Shown one piece after another: positions 47,753 through 57,650 of a DNA stretch of 64,000 bases. The DNA is from Rattus norvegicus. Taxonomy: Eukaryota; Chordata; Mammalia; Rodentia; Muridae. The notes below the pieces were generated by a model that made no database searches, was not told the origin of the DNA, and worked only from the letters and a program-made list of their open reading frames with translations. Made by a program: the position numbers and the translations under genes. The stretch is taken from positions 53,222,599 to 53,286,598 of the forward strand of contig NC_086032.1 in assembly GCF_036323735.1 (NCBI RefSeq), written 5' to 3'. Position 1 is the first letter of the stretch. Every line of letters starts with the position of its first letter.

Positions 47753-47970
47753 GCCTGCCTGGTTGCCTGGTCTGACCTCAGAGAAGGCATGCCTAAACCT
47801 GGAGTGACTTAAGACCACAGGGACAGGACAGGAGAGACCAGGTGGGTTGGGAGCAAACTCTCAGAGATGGTGGGGAAGGATGAATGGGATCAAGAAATAT
47901 GTGAGAGCAGACTGGGAGGGAGGGCAATGGCTAGGTTGTAAAATACATATGTTAGTAAATTTCATAAAAG
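47146..47970 (+). mobile_element. L1 3' UTR, sense, with internal TA array
   Basis: Distal L1 3' UTR (CCAAGAGTGGGTAGACAGAA, AATTAGGGGAAGGATTGAAG, CTGGCCTCAGTGGGAGAGG-like block near 47760) ending at GGTTGTAAAATACATATG. A TA-rich expansion occupies 47575-47749. No coding portion. Confidence 0.8.
47575..47749. repeat. TA-rich microsatellite cluster
   Basis: Roughly 175 bp of ATAT, TATATG, CACACA and a final pure TA array; it has cruciform potential. Frames across it encode only Ile-Tyr runs. Confidence 0.95.
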
Positions 47971-48289
47971 AAGTATTTGGGTAATACAAGACACATTGTC
48001 ATTTAATATTAGGTATTAGAAAAAGTGAACTATAAACTCAGTGTAAATTTACATATTTTGATAGATCCTTCATACTTCAAGATGATTTGCATTTAAAAGA
48101 AATCAAAGACCTGTTCATCTTTAATTACATAGAAACAGGTTGCAATATAGAAAATATACTTGGCTGACTACATCTAATATTCATAATATTTTCATAACAA
48201 CTGTCTTATTTTTAAATACACTCTGCTCTAGATTTATAAAGATATATGTTAACTGCATAGCACATAATCATAAACTGAGAATAGCAATG

Positions 48290-48605
48290 TTCTTTTAGTT
48301 GGATATAGAAGTCCCATGAATCCCATCTATTATCACCAATAGGAGTGGGGGCTGTCCCAAAAGTTTTCACCTATATGTGGAATATGTTCTTTTAGTTGGC
48401 TGCCTTGTCTAGCCTCAGTGGGAGAGGATGTCACTAGTCTAGAAGAGACTTGAAGTGCCAGAATATGGGGGTTACAACTGGGGAAGCGGGAAGAGGAAGC
48501 ACCAGCTCAGAGGAGAAGGGGGTAGGGGATGGAGGGGGCAACTGAGAGTGGGTCAGTGAGAAGGATGTAAAGTGAATAAGTAAAAAATAAATTAACCAAG
48601 AAATT
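48290..48605 (+). mobile_element. L1 extreme 3' end, sense
   Basis: GTTGGCTGCCTTGTCTAGCC, TCAGTGGGAGAGGATGTCAC, then a G-rich segment and GGATGTAAAGTGAATAAGTA: the same ending as the L1 at 45890. 5'-truncated to about 300 bp. Confidence 0.82.
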
Positions 48606-49109
48606 AAAAATGTCTAAGACAGGATAGAAAAAGAGAGACTGGAAAGATGAAGATTGGGAAGAAATTCTTTTTTTGAAAAATAGTGTGTTTTAAACAAATA
48701 TACAGTGAAAACTACTAGTTTGTAACCCAATTAGATTACGTGTTTAAAAATATAGAATATAAAGGAAGGTATTCTATATAGCTGGTTAAGAGTTTTTCTT
48801 GAAATTGTAACTTATATTAAATATTTTAATGACAGCTGTAAAAATCCTTTTCATGAGATTTCGGGTCTTTGTTCATGGATACCAAGAGAATCGCAAATAA
48901 GTGTTGTCTCTTGCTATTTCTCATACTTTCTCACAAGAATTATACAGTAATTCTTGGAGGTGTCACATACTGTGATTGGAAAATACAAAGATATGCAGGT
49001 GAAATTAAGCAGGACAAATTCTCCCTGTTGACGGTAATTCATACTGCCAAAAGATGCTATGCAGGATAGAAAAGATATTAATGGTCTTACTTACCTGTGA
49101 ACTCTTTGC
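48606..49109. other. AT-rich unique DNA
   Basis: The frame at 48869-49069 begins with ATG and has a hydrophobic start (CCLLLFLILSHKNYTVILGG), but no family features, splice context or codon bias that I can argue for. I leave it as noncoding. Confidence 0.35.
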
Positions 49110-49350
49110 ACTACTATACTATCCTGTTAGGTATGAAGAACCCACTGATGAAGAAGTGGTGCAAATGTTATGGGAGTAACCAACTGTTCTTACATTAGAT
49201 TTAACTCTTTTCCCTAAGAAGGAATATATATCTAGTTCTGTAAGCTTCACCAAAATTTCATAGATTGTGAGGTCATAGATTTTAGGTGGGAAGCTACTAT
49301 TGCTGTTTATCTAAAGACACATGGTGCTTGAGTGCATTATACATATTTAA
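49110..49350 (+). mobile_element. Probable old L1 (Lx-type) 3' UTR, sense
   Basis: GTGGTGCAAATGTTATGGGA, AACCAACTGTTCTTAC and TTGTGAGGTCATAGATTTTA look like the sense version of the family at 24855 and 35865. Diverged, limits approximate. Confidence 0.4.
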
Positions 49351-51736
49351 GTTATAATTATAGACATATTTTACTCACAATCTTAATCACAGAAGATTCT
49401 CTTTGTAGTAAATATTGATTAAAAGGACATATGACTGCTCTGAGTGCTGAAAATAAGTGACCATGGAATAATGATTTTTAATAATGATCCTTCTTACCTT
49501 CCCACACAAGTTTTAGGAAGCATTACATAACATTTAACAGAAATAATTTAAGAGCTGGAAGAAAGAAAGAATGGATGTAAAATATTTTATTAAGTACATG
49601 ATCCCCCATTGCAAACATGATATCATAGCAGCTGGAGTTGCTTGCTCTGTAACTGAATTATACCAGGCTTTCCAAATGTCTATTCTGGATCATGGAGGCA
49701 TTCATGAACTCTACATTTTCTTGCTAAACTATTGGATACAGGTGAATTTTGAAGAGAAACAATAATCTTCATCTATGTGCCTAAGAGTGAGCCCAGCAGA
49801 CTCCAGTGGATAATTCTAAGCCCAAGGTTACAGAGACAGCTTAGCTTAAAATATGTGGGTCACCAAACAAAACAATAGTCATGAGTATTTGAAAATTAAT
49901 TCTGGAATTAAATTATCAAAAATGTTAATCCTTAAAACATGTTAGAAATAATTAAAGTTTAGAGGTTAAAAAATTGATAATAACAACATATTTCTAATGC
50001 TATGCTCTTTTAAGCATATTGTATATACGCATGATAAATCATATATATGTATATATACATATATGCAGAAATTTCAACTACAAGTTTATAGTAAACATCC
50101 TACAAGAAATAAGAGGTAATTCACCCTCTCTTATCTCCACTATGAAGTGAATCATGAGATTCTATTTAAGCTACTTTCAGTTCCTCTCTTTCTTCCTTTT
50201 CACAGTATGCTTCTTCAACTCATCATCATTTTTACCTGAATTAGATAGTAAACTCCTAATCAGTCATTCTACATTAGCTATTCCATATCCACAACTCATC
50301 TGTTCTCTATGCAACTTCCCAAATTATGTTTTAAACATTTATGCGAGATCATTGCACATATTTGTGCTGAACATATGGACATATTTCCCATAAGCTTAAT
50401 GAACAGCTTTATCACAATCTACAAGCTCTTGAATAATTCTGTTCTGCCTTTTAGCTTTAGTTCAACATTGTGATACCCTTCCAACTAAATTTCTTTCCTC
50501 CTCCTCTGGCTTCCCATTTCTCTAATGTTTAACCTCTCTATTCAATCTTTGAAGTGCTAAGTTTCCTAACTAGTAAAGTTTTTGATTTTGCTGTTCCAAT
50601 CATAAAATCCCAAGGAACATTTATTTCTAGATATATTTTTACTTTTTGGGAAATTTTCAGCTATATAATGAACCAAAGCTTTTCACCCATTAGGTCCATG
50701 ATATGCTAAGCTACACTACAACCTCTATCATAACATTTCCATGTCTAAAAATGGCTAAAGCATTTCTTTGTACATTGTGATTTATCTCTATTAAAGTAAT
50801 ATCTGATATATTTTCAGAATTGTTTTATAACTATTGGGGATCATGAACATGAATCTGTATATCTATTCCTAAATAGAGATTATAAATGTACATTAATATA
50901 TCTTTTAAAATATTCTATCATCAACATCTAATGCATTTTACCCATATAATGAATAAGAAGTATTTGTTCAATAAGAAAATAAATTTAATTGTATAGAGAT
51001 AAGCTGTTAAAATAAGAAAAAATGATAAATCATGAAGGACAAAATCTGAACACATACGTTTACATAGGCTTTGAGATATATTAGGTCCATGTGACAACAT
51101 ATGCTAATATTTGGTTCTGATATGTTTGAAAGGGGCTAAAGAAGGGCCTTTGTTTTTTTGCTAAGGATTTTATTCTATATTGGAAAGTATTCTAAAGTCA
51201 GTAAGTCAAAACAGCAAATATTTACAACTGAATATGGTCTATAGTTTGATACAAAAATTTCTACTATATTGTAAACTAGAGAGAACTGAACCCTCCCGAT
51301 AAGTGCAGGGAAGAACACAGAAGGCTAGATTAGGAAGTGCGATGTTATACATATGCTTTTAAGTCAGGACTGAGATCTGATTTCCTTCATAGTTATTTAC
51401 ACAGTATACATTGATCTCAAATAGAGCACAATCAGTAAACAATTGAAGGAAATAAATAGGTTAAAAACTACAAAATAAAAAAAATCTATGGCCCTAAATG
51501 CATGACTATTTTTCTATTTTCTCTCTGGCAATCAATACTCAATTGATTAGGATATATGTATGTCTCCTTTTCAGGCTTTCATATCATAGCTGACTTATTA
51601 ACATCTAGGTACAACGAATATAAATCTACTTGCTAAAATACATTAGCATCGACCTTTAAACATATCAGAAAATAATTTCATTTGTCTAAAAAATGTATGA
51701 TTACAGATCTATATCTGTTTTGCGGTTATGCATGCA

Positions 51737-51740
<4 letters not shown>

Positions 51741-51769
<29 letters not shown>

Positions 51770-51783
51770 AAGTGTGTGTGTGT
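51741..51783. repeat. (GT)n microsatellite
   Basis: About 20 GT units with one AAG interruption near 51770. Confidence 0.95.
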
Positions 51784-52165
51784 TTGTATGTCTGTCTAAT
51801 GTCTTTTACTATGTGACTATGTGTATAGGAAAATATACTATATACTATATTTCTGTGTACAATAGATATAGTAGAATATACTATATCCACTGCAAATAGG
51901 GGCTTCTCAGATTACTGCTGTGAGATATACTGACTTACAGGTATAAATACATCATTAGGAGCCATGTATTAATTTAAGAGGTTTTCATAACCTTTACATT
52001 TTTTCTATCTGTATAACCATGACATGAGCAAGAACAGGCAATTTTATTAATTTGATTTATTTCATTTTCTTTCCTAATAATCTGATGAATACAAATGATA
52101 GAACATACATCTGTTCTCGCTCCAATTTTTGTTGTTTGTTTCTCTTGGGGGAGTATTTTTGTTTG

Positions 52166-52200
52166 TTCTTTCTTTCTTTCTTTCTTTCTTTTTTTTTTTT
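52166..52200. repeat. (TTTC)n followed by T run
   Basis: Six or so TTTC units then about 12 T; possibly the remnant of a retroposon tail read in reverse. Confidence 0.93.
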
Positions 52201-53444
52201 AGTATATGTTCCCTACTGCAAACTTCAGTTTTGCAGTGATGTTCAAACTACAGTGATGTTACTTTTACCCTTAACATATACCACTATTCATTGTGTTAAG
52301 AAAAACTTTCCTTTACCTACCTAATTTGTTGGGGGATGATTATTATTTTTCTTCTGTCCCTTATTTCCATGTTTTATTCAAAATTTATTTTTAAGATATA
52401 AAATATTCCTTCATAAGCATACACATCTTTAAAATTAGCACAAAGGTTGAGGGCATAGAATAGTTTTCATGATCAAATTCAATTCTGTTCTTCCTCCATG
52501 GATGTTAAGATCAAGTTCAGTTCACTAGGCTCCTGAGGCAGACACTTTCAGCAACTCAATAATCCCCCTTTATTCATTATGCAATACTTTAAATGAAGTT
52601 AAAATAAAAATATTATATCGTGATGCATAGAATTATGATTTATGTAGGAGAGGAAAACAAACTATATGAAGCCTCATGATATTGTGATTTCACAAAGATT
52701 AAAATAGAATGTTAATTGAAATTAACCAGTTCAATTTTGGCCAATGCATGCAGTCTATTTTCACTGATGCCATTTCAGAGTTACCCTTCGCCATGTTTTT
52801 AAAACCCATCAACTGTGATAAAATAAACAAATAAATATTTGGTAATGACTATATGTATTATGGTTTTTCAAATTCTTTTAGTATAATAAGGCAAACACAT
52901 TTTATTATATGTAACTCAATGTTCTTTTTAGAGTTAAATATCAAGGCAAATGAGTAGAACACATTTTACATCAAAACAGATTGTTTTTTTAAAGTTTTAT
53001 TAAAGTTAACAGTGCTTTCTTTTATTTTAATTTTAACTAAATTTTTTTTATATTTTATATTTTAATTAAATGAGTATGTCTTAGGTTGCTATCTGTGTAT
53101 ACTTAGAGAACAGAAATGTGATAGGGATTTGTATTAAAAACATTTTCATATAGTTTTATTTTAATATAAGGTGATGTGAAATTCTATCATCAGAGGATTT
53201 TAATTATAAAAACATGCAATTTTAAGTAAAGCATGGTATTTTATGGAATACCAGCCATTTGCAATACCTTTCTTAAAATATCAAAAATAGTTCCTCACTG
53301 CTATGAATACTGATGCCCTTATACTTTTGTCAATGTTGTAAAACTATATCAATCCATGGGCTGATAGTCAACATTATCATTTGAAGAGTTAAGTATATCA
53401 TTGTTAGCAAATAACTGTTGTTAAATGAATGTAATAAAAATGGG

Positions 53445-54322
53445 TATTTTAACATAAAACCAGATACACTCAAACTAATAGAAGAAAAAGTAGGGACGAG
53501 TCTCAAACACTTGAACACTGGAGAAAATTTCCTGAACAAAATACCAATGGCTTATGCTCTAAGATCAAGAACTGACAAATGGGATCTCATAAAACTATAA
53601 AACTTCTGTAGGACAAAGGACACTGTCATTAGAACAAAAGATTTTTGGGAAAAGATATTTACAAATCCTACATCTGATACAGGGCTAATATCAAAAATGT
53701 ACAAAGAACTCAAGAAGTAAGATTCCATAGAGTCAAATAAACCTAATAAAAAATGGGGTACAGAGCTAAATGAAAAGTTCTCAGCTGAGGAATATTGAAT
53801 GGCTGAAAAGAAATGTTCAACATTTTTAGTCATCAGGGAAATGCAAATCAAAGCAACCCTGAGATTCCACCTCACAACAGTCAGAGTGGCTAAGATCAAA
53901 AACACAGAAGGCAACAGATGCTGGCCAGGATTTGGAGAAAGAGGAACACTCCTCCATTATTGGTGATAATGAAACTCATACAGTCTCTCTGGAAAACAGT
54001 CTGGAAATTCCTCAGAAAATTGGACATTCTAGTACCCAGTTATACCACAACTGAGCATATACCCAAATGATACCCCAACATATAAAAAAGACACATGCTC
54101 CACTATGTTCATTGCAGCCATATTTAAAATAGCCAGAAGCTGGAAAAAACCTACATTCCCTTCAACAGAGGAATGGATACAGAGAATGTGGTACACCATG
54201 AAGTCTTACTCAGCTGTAAAAAACAATGACTTCATGAAATTCATAGGCAAGTGCATTGAACTAGAAAATATCATCCTGAGTAAGGTAACCAAGTAGTATG
54301 CACTCACTTATAAGTAGATATT
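53445..54322 (+). mobile_element. L1 3' half, left piece, split by provirus 2
   Basis: From distal ORF2 (AAACCAGATACACTCAAACT ... GAAAAGATATTTACAAATCC ... CAGGGAAATGCAAATCAAAG) to AGTAGATATT, where provirus 2 begins. The same L1 resumes at 58678. Frames are short and broken. Confidence 0.9.
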
Positions 54323-54691
54323 TGTGAGGAGCTGTCCAAGAAACTGTCCTCACAGATGTGAGGAGCTGTCCTCACATACTCCATTACAAGATGGCACCAG
54401 CATCCGGCAGAACGCACCTAGTAAAAAGGGCAATACGCAGGCGCCTGGTAACTTCCCTACTCAAAGGGACACGTACGCTTTGGTATGTCATCTGGCATAA
54501 TTGGCAGCGACCAGTCAGAGAGTGACACGTCCTAGGCGAGGATAGTTTCCTATATAAGGGACGGTTATTCCTCACTCGGCGTCTCCGCATTGTAAGCTTA
54601 TGCTCTCCCTCTCAAGATGCATTAAAGCTTTTCTGCAGTAGGATCCTGTGTGTGCCGCGTCGTTCCTGCTGGCGAGACGTAGCGCGGGACA
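54323..54691 (+). repeat. Provirus 2 5' LTR (369 bp)
   Basis: TGTGAGGAGCTGTCC start, GCGGGACA end. The first 34 bp (54323-54356) are echoed by the next block starting at 54357 (TGTGAGGAGCTGTCCTCACA), which is itself an 8-bp-arm palindrome. Downstream are an ACAAGATGGC module, GAGTGACACGTCCTAGGCGA, TATATAAG (54551-54558) and ATTAAA (54621-54626). Confidence 0.96.
54551..54558 (+). promoter_or_regulatory. TATA box of provirus 2 5' LTR
   Basis: TATATAAG in the 5' LTR, 63 bases before the end of the ATTAAA... signal zone at 54621. The equivalent place in the 3' LTR (58537-58544) reads TAAATAAG, so only the 5' copy keeps the canonical box. Confidence 0.8.
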
Positions 54692-54693
54692 CC

Positions 54694-54712
54694 TGGTGCC
54701 GAAAACCTGGGA
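54694..54712 (+). promoter_or_regulatory. Primer-binding site, tRNA-Phe type with an extra A (provirus 2)
   Basis: TGGTGCCGAAAACCTGGGA, 2 bases after the LTR. It is the tRNA-Phe complement with one additional A and one C-to-T change. The same C-to-T change is present in provirus 1, suggesting a family trait rather than random decay. Confidence 0.85.
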
Positions 54713-54919
54713 AAGACCTCGCCATCGTCAGCACCTTCGGAGATCCCTTGGCGACAAGGAGGATTCAGAACTGCAGGTAGATACGTTCGGAGAGGCAGCC
54801 CTCTCTTGGACTTTGGTCTGGGGTTGTCACCGCCTTGGGAAGGATTTGTTGAGGCTATAGTATTTGTCCTGGGAGCCACCCTACTCTTTATGTTCTGTTT
54901 TCACCGTTTTCGCTGTTAA
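54713..54919 (+). pseudogene. Provirus 2 leader frame with hydrophobic segment
   Basis: A frame open from the primer-binding site to the TAA at 54917-54919 ends in PPWEGFVEAIVFVLGATLL followed by aromatic and basic residues: a membrane-segment-like C-terminus. There is no in-frame ATG before the hydrophobic part, so it may need a non-ATG start, splicing, or may be only a relic. Provirus 1 has a comparable PP...VFVIVLAA frame (30392-30604) with an ATG. Sequence near 54775 (CAG then GTAGAT) looks like a retroviral splice donor. Not in the gag frame. Confidence 0.4.
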
Positions 54920-54940
54920 AAGGATGATCACAGCAGCTGA

Positions 54941-55160
54941 AGGCGCGTCTCAGTCTCTCATATATAAGTGAGGTTCGCGCAGCTCCCTTTTACCTTCGAT
55001 TTTGACTGTTGAGGAGCAAGGACGCGATAAGGCCGACGTAGATAAAGCGGCACCGTCCGGGGAGGCGCGTGTAAGACTCCCGTACATAAGAGAGCAGCGT
55101 GTACGTCTCTACCCTTTCACCTCACGCCTTGTCAGATGGACGTAGATAAGCCGCCGGCAT
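54941..55160 (+). repeat. Diverged tandem duplication in the leader
   Basis: AAGGCGCGTCTCAGTCTCTC ... ATATAAG (from 54941) is echoed by GAGGCGCGTGTAAGACTCCC ... ACATAAG (from 55063), and GACGTAGATAAAGC (55035) by GACGTAGATAAGCC (55139). Offset is about 122 bp at the start and 104 bp at the end. The area precedes the gag start and could include packaging structure; that is inference. Confidence 0.75.
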
Positions 55161-55172
55161 TCCTGGCCCATC

Positions 55173-55769
55173 ATGGGATCCTCACAGTCTGTGGTCACGG
55201 CCTTGGAAACAGTGTTAAAGCAGAGGGACATCAAAATTGGAGGAAGAACACTTAAAAACTTTGTGAAGGAGGTGGAGAGGGTGGCGCCTTGGTTTGCCTG
55301 TTCAGGCTCGTTTACAATTGCCTCATGGAACAAACTTGGAAAATACCTTGACAGAAAATTGGCGGAAGAGGATCTGCGCCTAGTGACAAAAGCTATATGG
55401 AAGCTGGTTAAGAATTGTTTAAAGGATGAAACGTGTAAGGCAGCAGTAGTAGAAGGACCGGCCACTCTCGAGGTAGTCCGGGAAAGTATGTAAGAAACCG
55501 AACGTAGTGAGAGGTTGGGTGTGCGCAAGAAAAAGGACGTCCTAAGAAAGAAAAAAGGCCCTCCCGGTAAGTCCGCAGACAAGGGAGCGTTGAAATTTTC
55601 CAGCACTTCCTCCTGTACACATAAACCAGGAGGGCGAGCCAGCCTATACCCTGTGAAAGAGCTAGAAGCGCTGAACCTCGACAGTTCTGAAAGCTCTGAA
55701 AATAAAACCTTAGACTCAGAGGAGGAGGCCGAGCTAGTGCTCTTAGTATTCCTGAAACCACCAGTATAA
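55173..55769 (+). pseudogene. gag: gag 5' part with one internal stop (provirus 2)
   Basis: The frame starts ATGGGATCC: Met-Gly-Ser-Ser-Gln-Ser, an N-myristoylation-type start expected of a matrix protein that assembles at the plasma membrane. A matrix-like helical domain of about 106 codons ends at TAA (55491-55493). The same frame then reopens to 55769 with a Lys-rich KKKDVLRKKKGPP segment, SLYPVKELEALNLDSSE and an acidic stretch. Capsid and nucleocapsid are deleted; the join to pol lies near 55725-55745. The single stop, intact flanks and 1% LTR divergence point to recent decay. A 234-codon antisense frame here is a shadow. Confidence 0.88.
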
Positions 55770-56611
55770 TTAAAACCACTAGTAAGGTGGCAGATATTTT
55801 CCGAAAAATCCAAATTATCCTATTAAATAGAAGAGTCCCTGTATACATTACTCATATACGGGCCCATTCTGGACTCCCTGGCCCAATGAGTTCAGAGAAT
55901 GATTTGGCTGACAAAGCCACAAAAATGATAGCTGTGGCCCTGGCCTCTCCTTTAGAGGCCGCTAAAGCCTTTCATGGCAATTTCCATGTCACCTCAGAAA
56001 CTTTATGCCGCCGCTTCTCTATAACTAGAAAAGAGGCACGTGATATAGTCACCCAATGCCAACAGTGCTGCCAGTTCCTCCCAGTTCCTCACATCGGGGT
56101 CAACCCGAGAGGAATACAACCATTGCAAATCTGGCAAATGGATGTTACTCATAATTCTACTTTTGGAAAATTACAGTATGTGCATGTATCTATAGACACA
56201 TGTTCTGGCATTCTACATGCCACCCCACTTACAGGAGAAAAAACAACACATGTCATTCAGCACTGCCTTGAAGCATGGAGTGCTTGGGGAAAGCCAAAAT
56301 GTGTAAAAACTGACAATGGCCCCGCCTACACATCTCAAAAATTCCATCAGTTTTGTGCTCAGATGCAGGTTACCCACCTGACAGGCCTGCCCTACAGCCC
56401 TCAAGGACAGGGAATCATAGAGCGTGCTCATCGGACGCTCAAATCATATTTAATAAAACAAAGAGGGGGAATTATGATAGAACTCCCCCCAACACCCCGA
56501 GTGGCCACTGCTCTGGCCCTTTTTACCTTAATTTTTTTTAAAATCTTGATGAAGCTGGACAAACAGCGGCTGAGCGACATTGCTCAGAGCCCAAGAGGAC
56601 AAAAGAATTAG
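55745..56611 (+). pseudogene. pol: pol 3' part: RNase H end and integrase (provirus 2)
   Basis: A long open frame (first ATG-like start 55787, 274 codons to TAG 56611). Residues about 20-42, HIRAHSGLPGP...NDLAD, are the end of RNase H with its conserved His and Asp. Integrase follows: zinc-binding H63, H67, C91, C94; catalytic D119 (QMDVTH), D176 (KTDNGPAY) and E212 (GIIERAH) with exactly 35 residues between D176 and E212, so D,D35E is complete. The C-terminal domain is lost to a frameshift near the oligo-T at 56530-56540. Reverse transcriptase and protease are missing. It is in a different frame from gag and would not be expressed normally. Confidence 0.92.
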
Positions 56612-56829
56612 TCAAATGAAAGTATGTATTGACAAATGAATGGAAAGGCCCGGATCCTGTTTTAATAAGATCCAGGGGAGCTGTCTGTGTTTTTCCACAG
56701 GACAATGAAAATCCCATATGGATCCCAGGACGACTTACTCGGAGCATCACAGCAAGTGATCAAGAAGGGACTGGGACTCCTGCACCTCCTCACTCTTCTT
56801 CCATGGATGCCAGCAACGGTGCAGGATGA
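56612..56829 (+). pseudogene. Integrase C-terminal domain, shifted frame (provirus 2)
   Basis: In a second frame, NEWKGPDPVLIRSRGAVCVF followed by PIWIPGRLTR is the DNA-binding SH3-like tail typical of betaretroviral integrases (WKGP...RG...VFP...P.W.P.R.). It is separated from the catalytic core by a frameshift and a stop. The proline/serine-rich end overlaps where env would start. Confidence 0.8.
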
Positions 56830-57311
56830 GCTACGATGGGGAAGAATGTCAACCTTTCCACTCCCGATGCCGGTGATGTACCACTAACAGGGATTTAGGG
56901 TTGGCCTATTTACCTAAGGATCCACAGGTTGAACGACTAAAAGAAAATAGGACTATTCCTCTTAAGGGCAGCCTTTGTTTTGGCATATTCAAAAAACATC
57001 TTTTGATCTCCCTTGCATTATGTTATGTAATCAATCTTCTGCTTGGTTAAGGGAGGCCACATGGGGAACTGGTGAGGAGGACATTGTGACTAATGCCACA
57101 GTTCTCTATGGTGGTGGCCTTACATTGCGTTAATGGTAGCTGCACTGATCTTATGCCCATGGCGATGCTACTTGGAGGAAAGGGCGAAAACGGACGGTTG
57201 TCATTTTCCTGGACAGGGAACATCAAACCTGCTGCCTCTGTCTGGACAGCTACTCATATAAAATATCGCAGTAGTTACCCGCATGCCTCGCTTTATCCCG
57301 ATCCCTGTTGA
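56830..57311 (+). pseudogene. env surface-subunit remnants (provirus 2)
   Basis: Broken pieces without a single long frame. A Cys pair motif LHCVNGSCTD occurs at about 57120-57150, and aromatic/Gly stretches LSFSWTG follow. The normal surface protein would need well over a kilobase, so most is deleted. The assignment rests mainly on position just before the transmembrane subunit. Confidence 0.55.
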
Positions 57312-57650
57312 TACCCCGGGGACCATGACCTTATTTAGAGGAAAAAGAGATTTTGGTACTTCTGCAATTATTGCTGGCATTATTGCTACGACAGCAGTCG
57401 CTGCCTCGGTTACTGCCTCGGCATTGGCCTTGTCAAATACAGTACAGACAACCCAAACTATCAATGATTTATCGGCCACCGTCTCTGTGGCTCGGGACAG
57501 ACAGGCCTCGGCCAATACTCCGATATAGGGAGGCCTTATGCTTGTCAACCAACGTATAGATCTGGTCCGAGAGCAATTAGACATTCTATGGCAACTGGCC
57601 CAGCTTGGCTGTGAGCAAAAACTCCCAGGCCTTTGTGTCACCTACAGAAT
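57283..57650 (+). pseudogene. env: env SU/TM cleavage site and TM N-terminal part (provirus 2)
   Basis: The frame from 57283 contains RGKR (57337-57348), a furin-type cleavage site, followed at once by a hydrophobic, Ala/Ile/Gly-rich fusion-peptide-like stretch and a polar Gln/Asn/Thr/Ser helix. TAG at 57526-57528 interrupts it. The same frame continues with REQLDILWQLAQLGC and a second Cys eight residues later, the position of the TM disulfide loop, and shifts frame near 57633-57650. It belongs to a class I fusion protein by family knowledge and is inactive here. Confidence 0.85.

Larger units (their letters stand above)
49351..53444. other. Long AT-rich unique stretch
   Basis: About 4 kb without recognisable genes or clear interspersed repeats. 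It holds a GT array (51741-51783) and a TTTC/T tract (52166-52200). The frames at 49571-49765, 50154-50393 and 52052-52324 lack motifs; the last is repeat-driven (Phe/Ser). Confidence 0.5.

Noticed and set aside
48869..49069. Small ATG-started frame with a signal-peptide-like start
   Set aside because: 66 codons with no family match, no conserved motif and no splice context; hydrophobic N-termini arise easily by chance in T-rich DNA.
54384..54590. Minus-strand Arg-rich frame repeated at 58370-58576
   Set aside because: Present twice only because it lies in the two provirus 2 LTRs; antisense to U3 and unsupported.
55109..55813. 234-codon antisense open frame across provirus 2 gag
   Set aside because: The longest minus-strand frame in the window, but it is the complement of the gag frame. 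It has no recognisable domain and low-complexity Ser/Phe/Leu composition, and no minus-strand promoter evidence. Treated as a shadow.
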